From positions 1-11,284 of the forward strand of contig CAMPGG010000092.1 of assembly GCA_946885335.1 (NCBI GenBank): a DNA stretch of 11,284 nt. Direction: 5' to 3'. A program made the position numbers and the translations under genes. Positions 1-8,120 of this stretch are shown piece by piece. Source of the stretch: an uncultured Chitinophagaceae bacterium. GTDB lineage: Bacteria > Bacteroidota > Bacteroidia > Chitinophagales > Chitinophagaceae. Each line of letters starts with the position of its first letter. Position 1 is the stretch's first letter. Below the pieces are notes generated by a model. That model was not told where the DNA came from, did no database searches, and saw nothing but the letters and a program-made list of their open reading frames with translations.

Positions 1-2817
1 TGGTGGGATTTTTATTCATTTTGCCAGGAACAGAATATTCATGCGGTATTAGGAGCAGAGATCAGGAATGAAGATGATTTACTTTTTATTTTGCTTGCCC
101 GCAATAATAAGGGACTGGCAGAGATCAACCAATATTTAACCAGGCATTTCCAGGAGCAAAAAATATTTGAAGTAATTGAGAACTGGTCAAATAATGTTTG
201 GGTGATTTATGCATTGGATAAAAAAGAGCCCCACACTTTAAAAGAAAATGAATTACTCGGAGTCCGTCCTTCGCAGGTCAATAAATTATTTTCATTCAAT
301 GCATCTAAATGGCAAAATAAACTGGTGGTATTACAGCCTGTAACTTATAAGGATAAAAAGGGTTACAACCTGCATCGGTTGTTAAGAGCGGTCGATAAAA
401 ATATTATTCTAAGTAAGCAACAGGAAACTGAAATAGCCGGGCCCGATGAATTTTTTGTAACGCCGGCAAAAGTTTTACAGGCATTTAACCAATACTCTTT
501 TATCATCACCAATACCTGGAAGATCATGGAGAGTTGTTCGTACCAGGTAGACCTGCATGTGGATAAGAATAAAAAATGTTTTTCTTCCAGCAAAAAAGAT
601 GATATGATCCTGCTGGAAAAACTGGCCATGGATGGATTGCGATATCGTTTTGGACGAAATAACAGGGAAGCGGAGCAAAGAGTGCGAAAGGAATTAAAGA
701 TCATTGACAGCCTTGGCTTTAATGCCTATTTTTTAATTACATGGGATGTGATCCGCTATGCGCAGAGTCGTGGTTTTTATTATGTGGGCAGAGGATCTGG
801 TGCTAATTCCATTGTTGCATATTGCCTGCAGATTACGGATGTAAATCCCATTGACCTTGATCTTTATTTTGAAAGATTTTTAAACCCGTATCGTACATCT
901 CCACCTGATTTTGATATCGATTTCAGTTGGCAGGACCGGGATGAGGTTATTGATTACATATTTAAACGATATGGAAAAGATCATGTGGCGCTGTTAGGCA
1001 TGTACAGCACTTTCCAGCATAATATCATCATCAGGGAATTAGCAAAGGTCTTTGGTTTGCCCAAAGCGGAAACCGATGAATTGCTCAATGATCCGCATGC
1101 TACGTTTAAGGAAGACCGTTATCAAAAGCATATTTTATATTATGGTGAAATGTTGCGGAACTTTCCTAATCATTTATCCATTCATCCTGGAGGAATGCTG
1201 ATCAGCGAAGAACCCATTTGTAATTATACAGCGATGGAACTTCCGCCAAAAGGTTTTGCTACAGCGCAGATAGATATGTTTGTGGCGGAAAAAGTGGGTT
1301 TATACAAACTGGATATTCTTTCACAAAGAGGATTGGGGCATATTAAAGAAGCTATCCGTTTGGTTAGGGAAAATAAAAATATTTCCATCGACATCCGCGA
1401 AGTGGAAAAATTCAAAAAGGATAAAAAAGTAGCGGACCAGATCAGGCGGGCTGATACCATCGGTTGTTTTTATATTGAAAGTCCGGCCATGCGGCAATTA
1501 TTGTTAAAACTAAAATGCAGTGATTATATCACTTTGGTTGCAGCCAGTTCCATCATCAGGCCGGGTGTGTCACAATCTGGAATGATGCGACAGTACATTC
1601 AACGCTTTCATCATCCAGATACAATTGAATACCTGCATCCGAAGATGGAAGAATTATTAAAGGAAACCTATGGCGTGATGGTTTACCAGGAAGATGTGAT
1701 CAAAGTGGCGCATCATTTTGCCGGTTTGGATATGGGTGAAGCGGATGTATTAAGACGGGCCATGAGTGGAAAGTACCGGGGAAGAAAAGAATTTGAAGCT
1801 ATCAAAAATAAATTTTTTCAGAACTGTGAAGAACGTGGGTATGCGCCGGCATTAACTGCCGAAGTATGGCGACAGATAGAAAGCTTTGGGGGGTATTCAT
1901 TTTCAAAAGCGCATTCAGCATCTTTTGCAGTGGAGAGTTATCAAAGTCTTTATTTGAAAACTTATTTCCCCATGGAGTTCATGGTAGCTGTGATCAATAA
2001 TTTTGGTGGATTTTATTCAACCGAATTATATTTTCATGAGCTGCGCAGAACAGGTGCACAGATTCATGCCCCCTGCATCAATAATAGTTTTGAATTAACG
2101 GGTATATATGACAGGGATGTGTACATGGGATTTATTCATATCAAATCACTGGATCAAAAAACCGTACAGCGCATTTTGCATGAAAGGGACCAGTGCGGCA
2201 GTTTTTTACACCTGCATGATTTTATAGAACGCACAGCCATTGGTATTGAACAATTAAATATCCTGATCAGGACCGGGGCCTTTCGCTTCACCAAAAAAAA
2301 TAAAAAGGAGTTGCTTTGGGAAGCTAATTTCCTGCATAAAAAAATGAAAGAAAAAATACCGGTCTCCGGTAAATTATTTCACAGCCAGCCGCCTGGCTTT
2401 AAATTGCCGCAACTTGTACAAACTGCTTTGGAGGATGGGATGGATGAAATTGAGCTATTTGGTTTCCCGTTATGTAATCCTTTTTCAATGACGGATATAC
2501 CTGCTGCTTCATTTACCATGGCTAAAGACCTTGGATCCCTCGTTGGGTCAGAAGTGGAAGTGTTTGGTTATTACATTACCCAAAAGCCGGTACGTACCCA
2601 AAAAGGCCAGTTTATGCAATTCGGAACTTTTATTGATCAAAAAGGCGATTGGCTGGATACGGTTCATTTTCCTGATGTGGCTGCAACAAATCCATTAACC
2701 GGGACCGGTTTTTACTATATGAAAGGAAAAGTGGTCGATGATTTCGGTGTTTTTGCCTTAGAAGTGAAATGGATGAAGAAAACAGGTTTCAAAAAAGCGG
2801 GTAATGATCAACGTTAA
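1..2817 (+). CDS. dnaE: DNA polymerase III alpha subunit (short DnaE-type C-family polymerase), 5' end cut by the window
   Basis: The frame is open from base 1, giving 938 visible residues. By comparison with DnaE proteins roughly 45-50 N-terminal residues of the PHP domain are missing. Visible order (visible-residue numbers): rest of the PHP domain; palm with GRGSGANS at 263-270 and PPDFDIDF at 301-308, carrying two catalytic Asp; third catalytic Asp at 438 in KLDIL; YGVMVYQED and GEADVLRRAM at 557-588; FGGYSFSKAHS at 629-639; helix-hairpin-helix at about 714-760; the LFGFPLCNPF segment; C-terminal OB fold at about 846-930. Family knowledge: template-directed DNA synthesis in the cytoplasm. 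Complete length would be near 985, shorter than replicative DnaE (about 1150-1200), and no canonical QxxLF clamp-binding peptide is visible (nearest is SGKLF at 789-793). I infer an accessory or translesion paralogue (DnaE2/ImuC-like) rather than the main replicase, but this is not proven. An internal TTG at 91 is not the start, because conserved PHP sequence precedes it. Confidence 0.93.
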   Translation, partial: WWDFYSFCQEQNIHAVLGAEIRNEDDLLFILLARNNKGLAEINQYLTRHFQEQKIFEVIENWSNNVWVIYALDKKEPHTLKENELLGVRPSQVNKLFSFNASKWQNKLVVLQPVTYKDKKGYNLHRLLRAVDKNIILSKQQETEIAGPDEFFVTPAKVLQAFNQYSFIITNTWKIMESCSYQVDLHVDKNKKCFSSSKKDDMILLEKLAMDGLRYRFGRNNREAEQRVRKELKIIDSLGFNAYFLITWDVIRYAQSRGFYYVGRGSGANSIVAYCLQITDVNPIDLDLYFERFLNPYRTSPPDFDIDFSWQDRDEVIDYIFKRYGKDHVALLGMYSTFQHNIIIRELAKVFGLPKAETDELLNDPHATFKEDRYQKHILYYGEMLRNFPNHLSIHPGGMLISEEPICNYTAMELPPKGFATAQIDMFVAEKVGLYKLDILSQRGLGHIKEAIRLVRENKNISIDIREVEKFKKDKKVADQIRRADTIGCFYIESPAMRQLLLKLKCSDYITLVAASSIIRPGVSQSGMMRQYIQRFHHPDTIEYLHPKMEELLKETYGVMVYQEDVIKVAHHFAGLDMGEADVLRRAMSGKYRGRKEFEAIKNKFFQNCEERGYAPALTAEVWRQIESFGGYSFSKAHSASFAVESYQSLYLKTYFPMEFMVAVINNFGGFYSTELYFHELRRTGAQIHAPCINNSFELTGIYDRDVYMGFIHIKSLDQKTVQRILHERDQCGSFLHLHDFIERTAIGIEQLNILIRTGAFRFTKKNKKELLWEANFLHKKMKEKIPVSGKLFHSQPPGFKLPQLVQTALEDGMDEIELFGFPLCNPFSMTDIPAASFTMAKDLGSLVGSEVEVFGYYITQKPVRTQKGQFMQFGTFIDQKGDWLDTVHFPDVAATNPLTGTGFYYMKGKVVDDFGVFALEVKWMKKTGFKKAGNDQR

Positions 2818-2892
2818 AAGCCTTAATGGCCGGATTGAAACATCAATTGCCAACCATAATTTATAATTTTATAAAGCTGCATTTCGATATAA

Positions 2893-2930
2893 CTTTAACA
2901 GGTGTGTAGAATTTTATCTACAGGTTAAAG
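2893..2930. repeat. Bulged dyad symmetry in the dnaE-tamB gap
   Basis: Two nested inverted repeats share one axis. The inner arms are TGTAGA (2905-2910) and TCTACA (2917-2922) around a 6-base loop. The outer arms are CTTTAAC (2893-2899) and GTTAAAG (2924-2930). The bulge is asymmetric, five bases on the left and one on the right. As RNA this gives about 13 base pairs. No T-run follows, so it is not a standard intrinsic terminator. It lies 109-147 bases before the tamB start and could be a regulator site, a leader hairpin or a weak terminator of dnaE. The remainder of the 222-base gap (2818-3039) is AT-rich, with shorter dyads at 2932-2951 (ATTATA/TATAAT) and 2942-2959 (CCAG/CTGG). I found no convincing match to the Bacteroidota TAnnTTTG promoter box there. 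Confidence 0.4.
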
Positions 2931-3039
2931 GATTATATTGTCCAGTATAATAATGCTGGTTTAAGGCCTGTTATTTGTGTTTATACATAGCTGTGAAATT
3001 GTAAGCCTCTATCACTTAAAATATCTGGAATAGATTGAA

Positions 3040-6000
3040 ATGACATCAAACCCGCCTGCCACGCCAAAACGGAAGAATATCCTACGCAAAACCGGGAGAA
3101 TCCTGGTTAAGGTGATAGCGGCGATTTTCATCCTGGTTTTATTGATTATTATCCTCATACAAATTCCACCGGTTCAAAATTTTGCCCGAAAAAAAGTGGT
3201 CAGTTACCTGGAAACAAAACTGGATACTAAAGTGGAAATTGGTCGCATTTATATCGGGCTTCCAAGGGATGTTATACTTTCTGATATTTATGTGGAAGAC
3301 CGGCAAAAGGATACGCTTTTTTCGGGCGGAGAAATCAGTGTTGATATTTCGCTGCTGAAATTATTGAACAACCAGGTGGAGGTCAATGAAATTCATTTTG
3401 AAGATATTGTTGCCAATGTTAAACGGCAATTGCCCGATACTGCTTTTAATTTCCAGTTTATTATTGATGCATTTACACCCGCCACCACTTCAACCACTAC
3501 AGATACGGCTGCACTGAAAATGGATATTCATTCCGTAATACTCGATAATGTAAGAGTAATTTATAAAGATGTTATTACGGGGAATGACATGGATGTAAAA
3601 TTTCAGCACCTGGATGGCCGAATAGATGTTTTTGATCCTGTCAAATTAAATTTTAGTGTTCCTGAGATCAATGTGCGGGGGTTTAATGGAAAAATATTTC
3701 AGTCAAAACCCCTGGCAACACCTGATCCTATTTCAAAGGATGTAGCGGAAGCACAACAACCAGCGGAATTTCAATTGCAGTTAAAAGATATTGCGATCAG
3801 TAACTCTTACCTCGATTATCGAAATAATGTTTCTGCATTCTACACAACGATCAACCTGGATAAATTTGAAACACATATAAATAACCTTGATCTTAAAAAG
3901 CAATTACTTGATATAAACGAATTAGATCTTGCCAATACTTTTATAGCCATACGCATGGGCGAGAAACAACAGGCCGAATTGATCAAAAAAGAAGTGAAGC
4001 AGGAAGTGGAAAGCCTGCAGCAAAGTTTTTGGCGGGTGGGCGTTAAAACACTTCGTTTAGATGATAACCGGTTAAAGTATGATGATGATTCCAGCCCTGA
4101 GTTATATAACGGAATTGATTATGCGCATTTGGATGCCAAAGATCTTTCGTTGCATGCGGATGATTTTTTATTTGCCGGCGATACGATATCAGGCAAAATA
4201 TTGAAAGGAAATTTCAATGAACAAAGCGGTTTTGTATTAACCGGTTTACGTACAGATTTTTTTTATGGTCCCCGTCAATCATATGTAAGAAACCTGGTGA
4301 TTCAAACACCGGGTTCATTGATCAGGCGTTCTGCGGCCATCAGCTACCCATCGTTAGAAGCCATGCAAAAAGACCTGGGTTCGCTTACACTGAATGCCAA
4401 TATCAATGAAAGCCGCATACAGGTTAAAGACATTCTTGCATTTGCACCGCAGCTGAGAGGTCAGCCAGGTTTTACAAATCCCGATGCAACCTGGATCATT
4501 GATGGCGATGTACATGGCTCAATGAAACAGTTATACCTAAACGATTTTTATTTCAGGGGACTGCAGGACACCCGGCTGAATATTGATGGATCTATTGCCA
4601 GTTTAATGGATATGAATAGAATCAGTGCGGACCTTGCCATCAAGGAATTCAGTACTTCCCGTTCAGATCTTAATTTGTTTATACCCAAAGGTTCTGTTCC
4701 TGAAAATATTACCATACCTGAGAAGATGGGTATGCGGGGAACATTAAAAGGCAATACCGGTAATATCCGTGCAAATCTAGCCATCAATACCACTTCGGGA
4801 AATGCAACGGTGAATGGACAATTTCGAAATTTATCCAACCCACAGAATATAATTTATGATCTTGACCTGGCCACTCAATCTTTGAACCTGGGAAGTATTT
4901 TGCAAATGCAGGAGACATTGGGAGCCGTAACTTCAGATCTGCGGTTAACTGGTTCCGGTTTTGACCCGGTTACCATGAATGCAAAAATGAATGGTGTTAT
5001 AAACTCCATTTCATACAATAAATACAACTATAAAAATATAAATATTGATGGTGCCATCAGCAACCAGCAATTTAATGCGATAGCTTCTATAGCAGATCCC
5101 AACATTGACCTGGATGTAGATATTAACGGAGATCTTTCTAATGAGTTTCCATCTGTTCAAATGGATGCCCGGATTGACAGCATCAAAACATTTGCACTGA
5201 ATTTAACAGCCGATACAATCATTTACCGGGGAAATATTACGGCTGATTTTCCAACTACCGATCCGGACCGTTTGCAAGGCACATTAATGGCTACTCAATC
5301 GTTGATGGTTTATAATGGACAGCGCATGGTATTGGATACCATGGCGCTTGAAGCAGGAGGTTCCGATGATAATCGTTTCTTACAGGTGAACAGTGCACCG
5401 GTAAGTGCCCGGATTGAAGGTAATTATATGCTTACGCAATTAGGTTCGGTCTTTCAACAGGCAATCCAGCCATATTTCAACATCATGCCGGCGGGCAGTA
5501 GTTTACCCCCGCCAACGGCTCCTTATGATTTTGCTTTTAATGCCGTAGTCAGGGATCATCCATTGGTAAAAGCCTTTGTTCCCGGCCTGGATGAATTGCA
5601 AACTATTCAAATGAATGGCAATTTCAACAGCGATACCGGGTGGACCTTACACGCAGAAGCTCCTTACATTAAACAAGGTGCCCAGGAAATAAATAACCTG
5701 GTAATTGATGCCGGTACGGACGCAAATGAAATTAACCTGGTGGCCACCATCGACCAATTTATGAATGGGCCAGGATTTAAATTATATAAAACAAATGTAA
5801 ATGCCACTATTGCCAATAACCAGGTACAATTTGACCTGGAAAACCTGGACCAGGCAGGCAAAGAAAAATATGCATTGACCGGCACTTTTAATCAACCTAT
5901 TGATAACCGTTATGTTTTTACGCTGAACCCTGGTGGGTTGGTTTTAAATTATGATCCATGGAATGTAACAGCTGGTAACGAGATCATCATTGCACCTGAC

Positions 6001-8118
6001 TATGTGAACGTAAATAATTTTGAATTAAGCAGGAACAACCAGCGTATCAGTTTAAACAGTACAGCACCAGGTAATGCACCCATTGATGTGCAGTTGTCCA
6101 ACTTTGAACTGGCCACCCTGACCGGTTTTGTAAAACAGGATTCATTAGCCCTTACCGGTATACTGGATGGAACGGCTCAATTAAAAAACCTGATGCAACA
6201 ACCCATTATCACCAGTGATCTCACGATCCGGGACCTGGCCTTTAACCAGGATACTATCGGGAATGTGCAAATGAATTTGAATAATGCTACTGCGGGTGTT
6301 TATAATGCTGATATCAAAGTTTCGGGTAGAGGTAATGACATTGTAATCAGCGGTAATTATTTTGAAGATGGACGTCTTGACCTTGTTGGAAATATTAATG
6401 CGTTGCAATTAAATACGATTGAAGGTTCCACCTTTGGTGCACTGAGCAATGCGGAAGGTTCTATCGATGGAAATATAAAAATACAGGGAACCCTGGGCCA
6501 GCCTGATATTAATGGCCGATTAAATTTTAATAATACCGCATTTACTATTACCATGTTGGGCAGCCGGTTCAGGGTAAATGATGAAAGCCTGGTAGTAAAC
6601 GACCAGGGAGTTTTATTTAACACATTTACTATCCTGGATTCTTCAGGCAACAAAGCCGTGCTGGATGGATATGCCTATACTACTGATTTTATCAATTATG
6701 ATTTTGACCTCGATCTGAAGGCAGATGATTTTACAGGCATCAACAGTACCAAAAAACAAAATGATCTTTTTTACGGCAAGCTCACTTTCAATGCCGATTT
6801 ACATATCAATGGCACCAGCCAGCAACCGGTGGTTGATGGAAGTGTAAGGGTAAATGAAAAAACCAATTTTACGGTTGTATTACCACAGCCGTCGCCGGGA
6901 ATTGCTGACAGGGAAGGCATTGTGGAATTTGTGGATATGGATGGTACCATTAATGATTCTTTGTTTTTAAGTAAGTACGACTCGCTTAACCAATCACAGA
7001 TATTGGGGTTTGATATTACAACCAATATTGAAGTGGATCGCGAAGCGATTTTCAATATGGTGGTGGATGAAGCAAATGGAGATTTTTTGAATTTAAAAGG
7101 CGAAGCCAATCTTACTGCGGGAATAGATCCCAGTGGCAACATTACACTTACGGGTTCCTATGAGTTATATGATGGATCCTACCAGTTTTCAATCAGTTTG
7201 TTGAAACGTAAATTCGATATACAGCAAGGCAGCCGTATTGTTTGGCTTGGCACACCCACTGATGCATTAGTTGATCTTACAGCTATCTATGTTGCCAATA
7301 CAGCTCCGCTCGGTCTTGTGCAGGATCAGTTACCGCAGGCTGATGTTGGTTACTATCGTCAAAAACTGCCTTTTGATGTATACCTGAAAATGGAAGGTGA
7401 GTTAATGAAGCCCCAGATCAGTTTTGATATCGTTTTGCCAGAAGACCGGAATTATATTGTTAATAATGATGTTTTATTAAATACCAGGAACAGGCTCAAT
7501 CAATTAAGGCAACAACCTACGGAATTGAACAAACAGGTTTTTGCACTCTTATTAATGAACCGCTTTGTTTCTGAAAATCCTTTTGAAAGTAGTGGTGATG
7601 GATTTTCTGCAGGTGCATTAGCCAGGCAAAGCGTAAGCAAATTATTAACCGAGCAACTAAACCAGCTTGCTTCTGGATTGATACAGGGAGTAGATATTGA
7701 TTTTGGCATTTCATCGGTTGATGATTATACCACAGGCGAAAGGCAAAGCCGTACCGATCTGAATGTGGGATTATCCAAACGATTATTGAATGACAGGCTG
7801 AAGGTTACTGTCGGCAGTAATTTTGAGCTGGAAGGTCCAAGCAACAGCAACCAGAAAACAAACAATATTGGCGGAGACATTGCTATCGATTACCAGTTAA
7901 GTAAAGATGGCAGGTACCTGCTGCGGGCTTATCGTAAAAATGAATATGAAGGTGTGGTGGAAGGGCAGGTGGTTGAAACCGGTGTAAGCTTTATCATCAC
8001 CCTGGATTATGATCATTTCCGCAACCTGTTTCGTAAACCGGAAAAAGAAAAAGATGTAGTACCACCACCTGAAAATACAAGACCAATTAAAGAAACGGAT
8101 AAACCGCTTAAGCAATAA
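3040..8118 (+). CDS. tamB: TamB-like translocation and assembly module protein (AsmA-like/DUF490 superfamily)
   Basis: This 1692-residue protein has a short basic N-terminus, one hydrophobic segment at about 21-42 (inner-membrane anchor) and then a very long, beta-rich periplasmic part with almost no predicted-helix character. Residues about 50-115 (RIYIGLPRDVILSDIYVEDR and following) resemble the AsmA-like start of Bacteroidota TamB proteins. The C-terminal TamB domain (about 1230-1600) contains GSYELYDGSYQF at 1372-1383 and SRIVWLGTPTDALVDLTAIY at 1398-1417, matching the family signature. A G-x-QP-x-[IV]-x-G-like unit recurs near residues 1055, 1155 and 1263, with looser copies near 643 and 1458. 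E. coli TamB has about 1260 residues, so this one is long. Family role: a hydrophobic-groove bridge between the membranes, working with an Omp85 partner in outer-membrane protein insertion or phospholipid transport. An in-frame TAG at 3031-3033 fixes ATG 3040 as the first possible ATG. The stop overlaps the tamL start by one base. Confidence 0.93.
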   Translation: MTSNPPATPKRKNILRKTGRILVKVIAAIFILVLLIIILIQIPPVQNFARKKVVSYLETKLDTKVEIGRIYIGLPRDVILSDIYVEDRQKDTLFSGGEISVDISLLKLLNNQVEVNEIHFEDIVANVKRQLPDTAFNFQFIIDAFTPATTSTTTDTAALKMDIHSVILDNVRVIYKDVITGNDMDVKFQHLDGRIDVFDPVKLNFSVPEINVRGFNGKIFQSKPLATPDPISKDVAEAQQPAEFQLQLKDIAISNSYLDYRNNVSAFYTTINLDKFETHINNLDLKKQLLDINELDLANTFIAIRMGEKQQAELIKKEVKQEVESLQQSFWRVGVKTLRLDDNRLKYDDDSSPELYNGIDYAHLDAKDLSLHADDFLFAGDTISGKILKGNFNEQSGFVLTGLRTDFFYGPRQSYVRNLVIQTPGSLIRRSAAISYPSLEAMQKDLGSLTLNANINESRIQVKDILAFAPQLRGQPGFTNPDATWIIDGDVHGSMKQLYLNDFYFRGLQDTRLNIDGSIASLMDMNRISADLAIKEFSTSRSDLNLFIPKGSVPENITIPEKMGMRGTLKGNTGNIRANLAINTTSGNATVNGQFRNLSNPQNIIYDLDLATQSLNLGSILQMQETLGAVTSDLRLTGSGFDPVTMNAKMNGVINSISYNKYNYKNINIDGAISNQQFNAIASIADPNIDLDVDINGDLSNEFPSVQMDARIDSIKTFALNLTADTIIYRGNITADFPTTDPDRLQGTLMATQSLMVYNGQRMVLDTMALEAGGSDDNRFLQVNSAPVSARIEGNYMLTQLGSVFQQAIQPYFNIMPAGSSLPPPTAPYDFAFNAVVRDHPLVKAFVPGLDELQTIQMNGNFNSDTGWTLHAEAPYIKQGAQEINNLVIDAGTDANEINLVATIDQFMNGPGFKLYKTNVNATIANNQVQFDLENLDQAGKEKYALTGTFNQPIDNRYVFTLNPGGLVLNYDPWNVTAGNEIIIAPDYVNVNNFELSRNNQRISLNSTAPGNAPIDVQLSNFELATLTGFVKQDSLALTGILDGTAQLKNLMQQPIITSDLTIRDLAFNQDTIGNVQMNLNNATAGVYNADIKVSGRGNDIVISGNYFEDGRLDLVGNINALQLNTIEGSTFGALSNAEGSIDGNIKIQGTLGQPDINGRLNFNNTAFTITMLGSRFRVNDESLVVNDQGVLFNTFTILDSSGNKAVLDGYAYTTDFINYDFDLDLKADDFTGINSTKKQNDLFYGKLTFNADLHINGTSQQPVVDGSVRVNEKTNFTVVLPQPSPGIADREGIVEFVDMDGTINDSLFLSKYDSLNQSQILGFDITTNIEVDREAIFNMVVDEANGDFLNLKGEANLTAGIDPSGNITLTGSYELYDGSYQFSISLLKRKFDIQQGSRIVWLGTPTDALVDLTAIYVANTAPLGLVQDQLPQADVGYYRQKLPFDVYLKMEGELMKPQISFDIVLPEDRNYIVNNDVLLNTRNRLNQLRQQPTELNKQVFALLLMNRFVSENPFESSGDGFSAGALARQSVSKLLTEQLNQLASGLIQGVDIDFGISSVDDYTTGERQSRTDLNVGLSKRLLNDRLKVTVGSNFELEGPSNSNQKTNNIGGDIAIDYQLSKDGRYLLRAYRKNEYEGVVEGQVVETGVSFIITLDYDHFRNLFRKPEKEKDVVPPPENTRPIKETDKPLKQ

Positions 8119-8120
8119 TG
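8116..8120 (+). other. TAATG stop/start overlap coupling tamB and tamL
   Basis: The tamB stop TAA (8116-8118) and the tamL start ATG (8118-8120) share base 8118. No recognisable Shine-Dalgarno sequence precedes the ATG. This arrangement is typical of translational re-initiation and strongly suggests one transcript and matched expression of the two partners. Confidence 0.85.

Noticed and set aside
91..93. TTG as a possible start of the polymerase gene
   Set aside because: The frame is open back to base 1, and the 30 codons before it read as conserved PHP-domain sequence (NIHAVLGAEIRNE), so the gene starts before the window.
363..704. Minus-strand open frame of 113 residues inside the polymerase gene
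   Set aside because: It is antisense to strongly conserved polymerase sequence, has unlikely composition and no recognisable domain.
2820..2872. GCC-TTAAT-GGC and TTATAA-TT-TTATAA as a dnaE terminator
   Set aside because: The stems are too short or purely A/T and no T-tract follows.
6771..7142. Minus-strand open frame of 123 residues inside tamB
   Set aside because: It is a shadow of the tamB reading frame, Ser/Pro/Leu-rich, with no known motif or start context.
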